Of a DNA stretch of 64,000 nucleotides, positions 26,483 through 35,926 are shown piece by piece. Below the pieces are notes generated by a model. It saw only the letters and a list, made by a program, of their open reading frames with translations. It was not told the DNA's origin and searched no databases. The stretch lies in contig NC_067197.1 of assembly GCF_000699445.3 (NCBI RefSeq), positions 4,284,152 through 4,348,151 of the forward strand, read 5' to 3'. This DNA comes from Schistosoma haematobium. Taxonomy: Eukaryota > Platyhelminthes > Trematoda > Strigeidida > Schistosomatidae. How positions within the stretch are numbered: the stretch's first letter is position 1; every line of letters starts with the position of its first letter. Position numbers and translations under genes: made by a program.

Positions 26483-26771
26483 ACATTTAGAAAGTGAGAT
26501 TAGATGGTGGTTGGAGGTAGTCGACAGGAAACCCTTCACTGATAATTACTTGAACCACTAACGCGTCTTTTCACTTTTCACAGGGTTTCCTGTCGAATAC
26601 CTCCAACCACCATCTAATCTTAATATATAGTGCCCGCAATGTCGAGTCACCTAGACTGATGGCCACATTGCAACATGGTCGATAGCATTCGATATGCACT
26701 AATAAGGACTAGACACACATGACATTGATCGCCACTCAGTGATCAATCAATTGTGATTACATTTAGAAAGT
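26483..26771 (-). mobile_element. SINE family 2, rearranged copy with 13-bp target duplication
   Basis: The element (26496-26758, 263 bp) is flanked by perfect copies of ACATTTAGAAAGT at 26483-26495 and 26759-26771. It shares both outer ends with the 34.4-kb copy (the ggtggttggaggtagtc end and the gatcaatcaattgtgatt end) but lacks the tRNA-like part and the hammerhead. In their place is a near-perfect hairpin (26506-26541 with 26582-26617). The long target duplication points to LINE-type target-primed integration. Confidence 0.8.
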
Positions 26772-28250
26772 CTTTACTGTTAACCATTAACTACCTCGTA
26801 CAAGACTAAACAGAAGATATTCACATAAGATGACAGCTATTGATCTAGGCATGAGGTTCAGCTAATATATATGTATTGTTCACCGATAAAACGACTACGT
26901 AATAGCATAGTTCTAGTTTAAGTTAGTTTAATTTATTTTAGGAATCATTTAGATACTATTCAAAACTATATTATTCCATCTAGTCAAGACAACGACTTGT
27001 TCAAAAAGCAAGAAATAATGATAGCTAATATCCATCTTAGGAATAGCTATACAGGCATTAACTTTATTTGGTGTTTAGTTCATTAAAGATTGGCAATAAA
27101 AAGCTTTTTTGTGCCATCATACAGTGAAACCAACATGGTTTTAAAGTGAGATTACACGAAATGAATAGAATGAACAACAATTGGATAGAAGTAGAAAGGA
27201 AGATAAAATTGTCCGGTAACAGTTAACAATATGAATCAATGATCTGAATAGGTTGTAATGTAAATATCCTGAGTTTCATCCTATCTGGAATCATGAAGGA
27301 CTGAACTTTTTAGAAGCTTAAAAAGGTTATTAAAATCTTACCACATCTTCAATGGTTCCCCAAAAATATAATTTGATTAAATAAGAGAACCAAGTTAATC
27401 GATCTTCAGTTCTTCAGTTTGTAAAGAACTTAGTATTAAGTTTCATAAAGATTAGTCCTTACATGATCTAAATGTTGTATACAAAATCTCATCTATAAGT
27501 GACCTGGTAAAATGAGTGTTCTACATTCTAGAGAAGAACATGTAATCTAACAACAACAACAACAACAAAATAATATAGATCTATTTACTTTCTATCAATT
27601 TATTACCATTCAATTTGATTTGTTAATTCATGGATGATTTAGGTCAGTATTCTAATTTGCCACCAGATGATTAATTTCCATGCTTGATCATATGTTATCT
27701 TCATTTTCTTTCTTTCTTTTTTTCTTCTTTAGTGGAATCAATTCATCAACCCTTTTTATCGAAATACATTCATTCATGAATGTCAACTAGTTCATTCATT
27801 TATTGTCTATTCCAAATCATTGATTAAAACTGTATAAATAAATGAAAGATTGAATGTTTATTGGTTAATTCATGAATTATTCAATCGATTTTTTTCCTTT
27901 CTTTTCTTCTTCTTCTTCTTCTTTTTCGTTGTTATTGTGGTTGTTGCTGTTGTTGAAAGGAAAAAAACAAAACATAAATGGAAAAATAAAACAGACATAT
28001 GTAACATACAACATAAGATAAATCACTTAAAAATCATTGGAAAATAATAAAAAAAAAGTAATTTCATCAATTGGTTACAATTTAAGATGAGAGAACATCC
28101 ATACAACAACAAAAAATATCACTGTTCATATGTAAATACACCATCTGCTTATGTAGATGTAACATTCACCTTCTTTTTTTTTGTTTCTCTCTCTTATTTA
28201 TAAATTCAATCAAATAAAGAAACGTGATTAATATGATTACTACAGTTACT
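26772..28250. other. No gene recognised
   Basis: Short CAA, CTT and homopolymer runs only (27545-27568, 27905-27925). Confidence 0.4.
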
Positions 28251-28595
28251 ACTATTATTATTATTACTACTACTACTACTACCCCACTACTACTAATACA
28301 AGGTAAAGAAAATATATTCAAGTTATGCTAAATAGGGAATTCTATTATTGGAAGGGAGGGATTTCCAGTAGAAAAACTACTACTACTACTAATAATAATA
28401 AGAATAATCACTAAGTCTTGTCCAATAATGAGGCGATTTGAACAATTCATGAATATAAATATTTCGATGCCTTTATGATAGATAGATAGATAGATAGATT
28501 GTATGGTGTAGATATATATCTGTATGCAGATTTAAAAAAAAGAAAGCATGAGGGTATCATCGATCTGGAGTCATATGGTTGGTTGAAGGGAAAGC

Positions 28596-28652
<57 letters not shown>

Positions 28653-28660
28653 TCTAATAT
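28251..28660. repeat. Triplet and tetranucleotide microsatellite cluster
   Basis: ATT/ACT runs at about 28251-28283, ACT/AAT near 28378-28405, GATA near 28482-28499, and a pure (AAT)n array at about 28597-28651. Confidence 0.85.
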
Positions 28661-28905
28661 GAATCACGTGATGTGCTGAAAAGAGGTAAATCAACAGATA
28701 TGGACTAAAAATGTAGACCTATTGTAGGTGTGTTGTGTGTATATGTTTATATGTATGTCATTTTCAAAGTGTATAAGTTGTGTGTATGCGCGAGTGTTTT
28801 TATTTTATTTCAGAGAGTATGCAACCAACAAGGAAAAAATTAAAGGCGTAGGTAGTATGTTGTTGTTAAAGGGGTGAAGATTTTTAAAATGACGTAGTTT
28901 TCATT

Positions 28906-28910
<5 letters not shown>

Positions 28911-28952
<42 letters not shown>
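28911..28952. repeat. (TA)n microsatellite
   Basis: Pure TA run of about 20 units. The Tyr-Ile repeat in the overlapping minus-strand open frame is its translation. Confidence 0.9.
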
Positions 28953-28955
<3 letters not shown>

Positions 28956-29475
28956 CAGTTCTTGGTTAACTTTAGAGGTTGTGTTGTGATTAACTAATGT
29001 TGTATTTACTATAACCTCAGTTGAATGATTGATTGACTGCCTGACTGATTGACTGACTGACTGACTGACTAAATTGATTGAAGTAAATTTACTTACAATC
29101 CTGTAAAGTGTTACCATACAGACGTATACGCATACATAAATATACACGCGTCTATGCGTGACATTATTGTAGATTGATCTGAATTTCAGTTTATTCTCTA
29201 TCCAAGGCATATATATATGTATATTTGAAGTTTCTAATTTACATTGAATTATATAAGCGAGAAAAAAAGTAAAACCTACTAGGTTCGAAAGATCGAAGTA
29301 CATTTGTGATTTGTTTCATTTTACAAAGATTGTTGTCAAGGTAACTAATCTAATTCAATATTAAAAACAAGAGTTGATTATTGAATAAAACTGATGATCT
29401 TCACATTTTTGAAACTGTTTTGGAATTTGTACAATGACAGTAAGATTAATAATAAGATTTGTTTTAAGAAAATGG
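28953..29475. other. No gene recognised
   Basis: A (GACT)n-like run lies near 29033-29070. The open frame over 28884-29303 is driven by repeats. Confidence 0.4.
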
Positions 29476-29479
29476 AGAT

Positions 29480-29735
29480 TGTAGTAATTGAAATAATTGA
29501 ATTCATGAGTCAATTGAAGCTAGACCATTATGGAAAACTTGGAAGCACTAAACGGCTGATTCATCCTAGTATAGGACTCCTCAGCAGTGCGTATTCACGA
29601 TCGCGCCTCACAAGATTCAAACCCAGGACCTATCAGTTTCGCGAGCGAACGCTTAACTTCTAGACCACTGTGAGCTGGCTGGCATCCAACAGTGTTAATG
29701 TCTAATTTCAATCAATTCAAGAAACTGCGCCACAG
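29480..29735 (-). mobile_element. SM-alpha-like SINE, near-complete
   Basis: Head, hammerhead region and tail on the minus strand. Helix I GCACTG pairs with TAGTGC (one wobble), CTGAGGA and GAA are intact, and helix II GTCCT pairs with AGGAT. The base that closes helix III is T instead of A and the cleavage triplet reads GTT, so activity is doubtful. Confidence 0.8.
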
Positions 29736-30884
29736 TCCACCATTGTCTTAAATGAATTACTATCTCACAACAGACCCATTTGAACCAAATTATGATTTGT
29801 GATTTTTTCGTGTCAGTCGACACTTGGTAGAATTGGACTAGACGGACTTATATTTATTGTAGTATAACTGGAGGTATTCAAAATTTGTTGTATCTTTCAC
29901 TATTAAATGTAAATTTTGTACAAATTACCAATATTTAAAGATATTCAGTAAAAACTTTTCAAAACATAAATTCTCTGAGTATTAAAGGACCGATTGGGAA
30001 AAAAACAGTTGGCTTGTCAATTGTTTCTTCCTAGTTTGTTACTCTTTAGTAGTGAGCGTCTATGATCCTGTCAGAAATGGAACTATTGGTTTTCAGATTT
30101 CACTTTGACAGGAACTTGAGACTAAGGTCTACAACATGTTAGCTTTCAAATGAGGTTTTCACTACTAATGTTCTTGTAAAGAGAAGTTTGAAGTATTTTT
30201 GGTAAGACTATTATTTGTGGGTGAACCAATTAGGTTCAAGATATAAGGCCCTCGATTTTGGAGCGATATCCATTCATTCATAAGGCTAAATATCATTTTG
30301 GTCTTGTAGTTGAGGTCAGTTCGTGATTAGAACTCTAACTCTGACTTCTAACCTTAACATTCAACTGTAAACTTTAATCATAATACCTCATATTAATTTA
30401 TAACGGTCAACTTACCCTAGTAAGTAGATGGACATTATCAAGGCCACTTAAACGTCATCCATACATTATAGTCTCGCCGTCTTTTTGTCATCTGCTCTTT
30501 TCTTATAAGAGTGGGGTAATGGCTTACAGGCGATAAACCCCCGTCTTTCTAATGTTTAATTTGCTTCATCTACTTCAGTCCAGGAAAATTTATTGAAAAT
30601 ATATTTACTTCTTAAATAACAAAATGAATTTCTTCCGATATATTGACAAACTATTTCGTTAGTCATTATGATTAGGTATGAAAGATTGTTTACCGGTTTG
30701 TGTGCGAAAGTTGAGTCTTCATAACCTTTCTCTAGTTTGAAGACACATTTTCAATTTAGATATTTGTCAGTCTTGGAAGAAGTCCATTTAGTCTGTTTTT
30801 CAAGTTTTCTGATAGTCTTAGAAAACTAAAACATAAATTTACACTACTCATGAGTAGTCAAATTGGTAAACCAAAATCTTTGGG
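29736..30884. repeat. Unclassified sequence with a short repeat near 30430-30480
   Basis: No gene. The stretch tcatccatacattatagtct at about 30457-30476 resembles one inside the DYNC2LI1 intron near 51477-51500 (gtccataaattatagtctca), suggesting a further interspersed repeat whose limits I cannot set. Confidence 0.35.
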
Positions 30885-31984
30885 ATTCAGTTTTTCTGTT
30901 TGATGAGTGCATCATACAAACAGTGATTGATTCGACAACTCGATTCTTGTTGTGTACTAACTGAGATGGATGACGCAAGTGTTCCCCATACTTAGGTACT
31001 CACATACTTAGTGAGGAGTGAATTTGAAACCATCATATAATTCGTTAATCTTGTCAGGGTGAATTTATACAGAAAACAATGTTTCATGCTTAAAAAGTAA
31101 GTTCTGTGTGAATTGTTCAATGTAAGGAAGATTGTAGTGTGTCAAAAAAGAGAGGAGAAGGTACAAATAATGTGTGGAGATATATCAAAATGGATACTTA
31201 TTTACTTGCTTACTCCTGTTACTCCTCATGGACCACCGTAAAGACCATCGACCAGGATCCTCCAACAATCTCTGCAATACTTTCTCCTTTATAGTTCTTC
31301 GCAGTTCTGTTCGTGCTCATACGTCTACTTCCAATTCCTTATTCCATGTGTTATTTAGTCTGCCCTTCTTCCACTTCCATTCAGGATTCCATGTTACGAT
31401 GTTGTTTGGTGGTTTTCCGTTTACAGCGTCATTTTTTGTGTCCTCCTCAATTCACATCTGGTTTGTCCTCTGAAATAGTAGGTTGTTGTTGATGATGTCT
31501 GGTCAATGGATATGGAGCATCTTCCATTCACAGTTATTCATATATATACGTGAACATTTTCAGTGATGATTGTAGTAGTTCTGCAAGTTTCAGTTCAGTA
31601 CAATAGACCTATTTCAATGATGGTGTTGAAGATTGTGAGTTTGGTGTTCTCCGACAGTTAGTTATTATGTGTTCCAGATACTCTTCGATTGTATGTGTGC
31701 TCCATTTGCTTTGCCGATTCGTGCCGTCACATCTGCGTTGTATCCTCCTTGTTATTGGTTGATTCTGTCCAGGTGAGTAGAGGCTCCCACCTCTTCCACA
31801 GATTCACCATCAAGTTTCATTTGGATGGTGCTGCATTTTCACTCGTGTATGTTGAGGTCTACTATTGTAGAGACTGCTGCCACACTGTCTGTATTCACCT
31901 GAATTTGTTATTGTATGTGTATGGGATAGGAAGTGAAGATCATTTGAGAAGTCGAAATGCGTTCAGCATCTGCACTGAATTCCA
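30885..31984. repeat. 1.1-kb near-identical duplicate of 55110-56209
   Basis: Aligns to 55110-56209 with only scattered substitutions. The duplicated block covers the 3' part of RTE family B (from about 31195) and about 300 bp beyond its 3' end. It therefore includes flank or 3'-transduced sequence as well as the element. Confidence 0.9.
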
Positions 31985-32700
31985 TGAGTCACCTGAGATA
32001 TGATGGTCAACATAATCCAGTCAACAACTGAGAGGAGTAGAAAGGTCGAGAGTGGACAGCCTTACACAACACAAACTATTATTCCCTCGGAATGCATTTG
32101 TCAGCTGTCCTCCATTCACAGTCAATTCTGTCGCACGAGTTCTGTGTGATGATGACGGTATTCCTCGATACTCCATATTGTTGAGTAAGATTTCCAAATA
32201 TTCCCTATCCACTCTATCGAGTGCTTTCTCACAATCAGAGAATCCGTTGTTTAGTGATGTGTTCCATTCATTTGACTGTTCAACAATGGTCAGGAATGTT
32301 GTAAGTTGGTCGGTACAAGATCTATCCTTGCGGAATGCAGTCTGTTGATGTGGAAGTTGTGTATCTATTGGATCTTTTATTTAGGTCAGCAACACTCGGT
32401 TGGGAAGCTTTTCTAGCAGTGATATTAGTGTGTTGGCTCTGTCGTTCTTATGCTAACTGTGATCTTTTCTCCACGAAATGTTGATAAGTTATTCTTGTTT
32501 CTAGTCTGTTGGTGTTTGTTCTTCTCCTCCTCCTGCTCAAATCTTTGTGAAGTTTGTAAATCCTTGTTGAGAGCTATCTTGAGATTGTTGAGTTTGTCAG
32601 TTTCTCGAAGAAAGTGTGCATCAAACATTGTGGTGCTGTTTCTCCAATTGTTCTGTGCTCCTTAAGTGTCGACCCTGTATCAGCCATCAACAGACGGTGA
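31195..32700 (-). mobile_element. RTE-like non-LTR retrotransposon (family B), 5'-truncated
   Basis: The minus strand carries reverse-transcriptase palm sequence around 32021-32212 (VDREYLEILLNNMEYRGIP, then a GGQLTNAF-type motif), a decayed catalytic-box region near 31925-31955 (SNDLHFLSHTH), and the post-RT tail down to a gtaagcaagtaaataag end. Several stops and frameshifts separate the blocks. The element is related to family A at 60.6-62.1 kb but clearly distinct from it. The 5' part (endonuclease) is absent. Confidence 0.75.
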
Positions 32701-33489
32701 GTTAAAGCTATGTTAGCTTCTCTCTTTGTGTTCATGTGTCCTACTGACCATCTGAACTTTCAATGGATGCAAGTGTTATCAACTTAGTACTGAGTAGTGA
32801 GTTCCGATGAAGCTTATATAGCATTATTTATACGTTTGTTGAGGAATATGATGCCACCGATAACCATTTTGTTGAAAACATATAGATTTACATTAGAATG
32901 ATTATACACTTTCCTCAACAATTTCCTATCATCGACTGGAGCCTCACATTATAAAACTGATCTTTATCATCTTCACTACTACCTTTAGCTCTGAGTGGCA
33001 CTTACTGTCATTCATTCGTTCTTTGGTTTGAAGGATGCTATTGTGATTCTGGATGCCTGAGATCCTCGTGCTATAAGCTGTTGTTGTGCTTCTTTGAAGA
33101 GGATTAGTGCAATTTCTCGTGTGAGGCGATTTCCTCTTCGTGATCAGAGTACAGCAGCAACTCTCGTGAAGCTAATCTTTTCGGTTCAGTTTGCATCCGT
33201 TGGGTTTCACTTATTCTAAGTTCTGACAGGTTGTATCTTTTCATTTCCACAGATGTTTGAACGAACTTTCTGCCCTTGGAAATCATACAGACATTCCATA
33301 TATAGCTATGATAATTGTTGGTCTGTTTGTCAGAAGAGAAATCGGTTTTTTGATTTGTGAAAAATGTTGGTTTTACAACTAGGCATGATAACTGTTTCAA
33401 ATAAAGACTCTTGAGATCCAGGTGCAGAATATAGATGATCAAAATGATTTATTCCAGTTAGGGATATTTAGCAAGGTTGTTTTATATGG
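32701..33489. other. No gene recognised
   Basis: Possibly more RTE-derived sequence at the left, but no motif can be pinned. The 112-codon minus-strand open stretch 33104-33442 has no recognised domain. Confidence 0.35.
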
Positions 33490-33494
33490 GATGG

Positions 33495-33661
33495 TGTGAT
33501 GATTAGAAGTATTCGAATTATTGTACGAATTATGAATCCCAGAAATAACGCAATTTTACCAAGAAGAACTATGTGAGCACGAGCAAACTTTTTTGTATTT
33601 GGGATTCTAAATCAAGCAGTCATCAAGCACAAAGGAATCATTAGTTCATACAAACACCACA
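33495..33661 (-). repeat. 3' LTR of the older element (167 bp)
   Basis: Minus-strand ends TGTGGTGTTTG ... AATCATCACA. Partner of 39744-39910, with clear but incomplete identity. Confidence 0.85.
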
Positions 33662-34420
33662 TCTGCCACAGCTTAAGTGAGGATTCAAATTTCTGCAATT
33701 AATCGTCCCTCTTCTCCTTAGGTTCATCATATATCTGTCCGATTGAGTAGCGGATGTAAACTCTGTACGATCTAGAATATACTCATTAGTGTTAGAATTA
33801 ACAACTGAAATCGGAACGGATTCATCTGGGTCCTGGAATTGTATACAGTCATTATGTCGGTTGTGTACTGAAACCACTGATGTGTAGAATTTGAACCATC
33901 GACTTTCCAACACTATCCTCCACCACGAAATAATTTTGGATCTTCATATCCCCAAGTTATAAATGATGTGACTTCATTTAAAATATATTTCTCACATTGA
34001 CTAGAGTAAACATTAGAAGTGACTTCATGATAGGGATAAACAATATTCGATATGAAATCATTCGAATTGTAATCAAAATCGAGCTCATTTAGCACTGGTG
34101 ATTCGCATTGAACAACTTTCCCATGAGAAACAAATGCATTATAAGGACAGATAACATTTAATATGACTTGATTCTTCTGAAATATTTTCCTCAAATTTAT
34201 TAAGAATGTCATTAGAGAGTGATGGATCATTAGAAAAATCAGCATCTATCAAAACTACATCATATTTTTGTTCATAATTTGATTCATTCAACATATTCTC
34301 CTAGGATTTATAAAAAATACGTGAAGCGTTAGAACAAACCGTATCTGGCACAATAACATGAGAAATCTGATAAGAAGTTGATTGACTAAAAGCATTTGTC
34401 TCATAATGATTCTGAGTTTC
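33641..34420 (-). pseudogene. Degraded 3' coding part of the older LTR element
   Basis: Two minus-strand open stretches (33641-33913 and 33913-34245) continue the internal region. They are rich in Ser, Asn, Glu and Tyr with loosely repeated blocks (for example SNVYSSQCEKYILNEV) and end in CGRCGVCMN at the 3' LTR border. No enzyme motif is visible. The repeated cadence recalls the linker in the nested Gypsy ORF. Confidence 0.5.
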
Positions 34421-34843
34421 GACGGTGGTTGGAGGTAGTCAACAGGAAACCCTGGACCCGTGTTTCGTGCTACTTGGCACTCGTCAGCAAGGTGTACCTG
34501 CAATCTTGAGGGAATTGGTGCTCCCTGACGGATTCGACCCCGTGTTGCCCAGCTTCACAGTCAGAAGTGTTACCACTGGGCTATTAAGGCCGCGACCGAC
34601 CTCTTGTAGGACTGAGATATAATCACAATTGATTGATCACTGGGTGGTAACCAGTGTCATGTGTGTCAAGTCCTTCTCAGTGCAGATCGAATGCTATCGA
34701 CTAAGTTGCAATGTGGCCACTAGTCTAGGTGACTCGACATTGCGTACAACTTGGTCGGTAGCATTCAATCTGCACTAAGAAGGGCTTGACATATATGACA
34801 TTGATCACTACTCTGTGATCAATCAATTGTGATTCTGAGTTTC
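34408..34843 (-). mobile_element. Hammerhead SINE family 2, full copy with 13-bp target duplication
   Basis: A 410-bp element (34421-34830) between perfect copies of GATTCTGAGTTTC (34408-34420 and 34831-34843). In minus-strand order: an outer region that forms a long hairpin (34622-34716 pairs with 34740-34834), a tRNA-like head near 34510-34600 (A-box-like tagcccagtggtaacact, B-box-like gggtcgaatcc), a hammerhead at 34449-34493, and the end cctccaaccaccgtc. It sits in the degraded coding part of the older LTR element, so it arrived after that element. The tRNA-like part differs in sequence from the SM-alpha-like copies. Confidence 0.88.
34449..34493 (-). ncRNA. Hammerhead ribozyme (type I), intact core
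   Basis: On the minus strand helix I is ACCTTG with CAGGGT (one wobble). The core is CTGACGA, helix II is GTGC with GCAC around a CAAGTA loop, and GAAA is intact. Helix III is minimal (ACACGGGT, two pairs and a four-base loop) and the cleavage triplet is GTC, with cleavage before the CAGGGT strand at 34454/34455. All invariant positions are present, making this the best-preserved ribozyme in the window. Activity is inferred. Confidence 0.8.
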
Positions 34844-34849
34844 ATTTAA

Positions 34850-35303
34850 CTCTAGGCTGCTGTATGACTCTATACTGATTTTTGAAGTCGTGGATAGGGA
34901 TAAATGATCATTAGAAGCATTCAATTTAATAGGATCGGAATTACAAAGTTGAGTATTAGTTGCAGCGAAATGAACAGTAGTATTACAAACTGCCTGTATG
35001 TATCCAATCTGATAACATTTAAGGCATTAAGAATTACGAAATATACATAGATTGCATGGGTGAAACTTGTTACAGAACGTACATTTACCAAACGTTTGCT
35101 CATCTTCGTGACCTGCTTCGCATTTCCTCAATGAATTGCCTGCATAGCCTTGAGTATGCATTGGATTGGAATGACGTAGTAATCTAGTGATATTCTTGAT
35201 GTCCTGACAAATCGCTTTGTGAAATTTTTATCCCTCACAGCATTCGAAATTCGTACACTTTACACGGTCTAGTAGTAGTTCTTTGAGAGTTGCATAAAGA
35301 AGT
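34850..35303 (-). pseudogene. Gag zinc-knuckle part of the older LTR element, downstream of the nested Gypsy
   Basis: On the minus strand the reading continues from the gag start at 39406-39723 across the nested insertion (YATLKELLLDRVKCTNFECC). It then carries a degraded zinc-binding region (CTFCNKFHPCNLC and CLKCYQIGYIQAVC, with Tyr replacing the expected His) and a Ser/Asn-rich tail. In-frame stops make it a pseudogene. Confidence 0.7.
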
Positions 35304-35856
35304 TGTTATGACCTTGAATCGCTTTTACCCCGTGATACTTGTTATGACTTGACCTTGGTCGGTGTAGTCTAAATTATGACCTTGACGCGTTAGGCTGAGT
35401 GGCTTAACCTTGAGTCTAATATGCGTGAGTTCGATTGGGGTAGAGAGAACTATTCTAAATCCTGATTGGTTGGCAAGCACGCGAGTGAAAGAAGACAAGA
35501 CAGTTGGAACACTAAACTCTGGATTCTCTGAATTCGGATTACTACAAAAATGTACATGAATAAATAAGTGCATATCTTGACCACGACGTAGGATAATTTG
35601 GAAAAATACAGTTATGCCCGAACAGGGAATTAGGGTAGAAATTATAGTGCAAAATATAATGTTTAAATTACAATATTTTTGGAACAAAAAAGGGTATGCT
35701 AGTGAATGATACATAGAACGAAAGCTCGTGTTATGTAGAATAAGATAGGGACAAAAATAAATATAAGTGTTTTACAGGTTTTGAATGAAATGCAATAACG
35801 TCCCAAGAAAGTAGCTTTCGTAATTGTCTGGGCTTCTTAATTCCCCGTTCATAACA
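35304..35856 (-). repeat. 3' LTR of the young Gypsy-type element (553 bp)
   Basis: Identical by eye to 38979-39531 (constant offset 3675). It contains a 129-codon open stretch on the element's sense strand (35325-35714) with no recognisable domain. That stretch may be chance in a short AT-rich LTR. Confidence 0.93.
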
Positions 35857-35868
35857 CCTTCCCCCTTT
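35857..35868 (-). other. Polypurine tract
   Basis: On the minus strand AAAGGGGGAAGG lies directly against the start of the 3' LTR, the expected place for plus-strand priming. Confidence 0.8.
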
Positions 35869-35926
35869 AAAAAAAAAGAAAAAAAAAATGGTTAGTTACT
35901 ATATACAGGTAAGTGCTGAGATATCA

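Noticed and set aside
28884..29303. 139-codon minus-strand open frame
   Set aside because: It contains translated TA and GACT microsatellites and no conserved domain.
31174..32003. Plus-strand open frames repeated at 55401-56224
   Set aside because: They lie antisense to the RTE family B coding strand and reflect its duplication.
33104..33442. 112-codon minus-strand open frame next to the older LTR element
   Set aside because: It lies outside the LTR and target duplication, has no recognisable domain and is not flanked by convincing splice sites.
34510..34600. Genuine tRNA gene on the minus strand
   Set aside because: It is the tRNA-like head of a SINE bounded by 13-bp target duplications.
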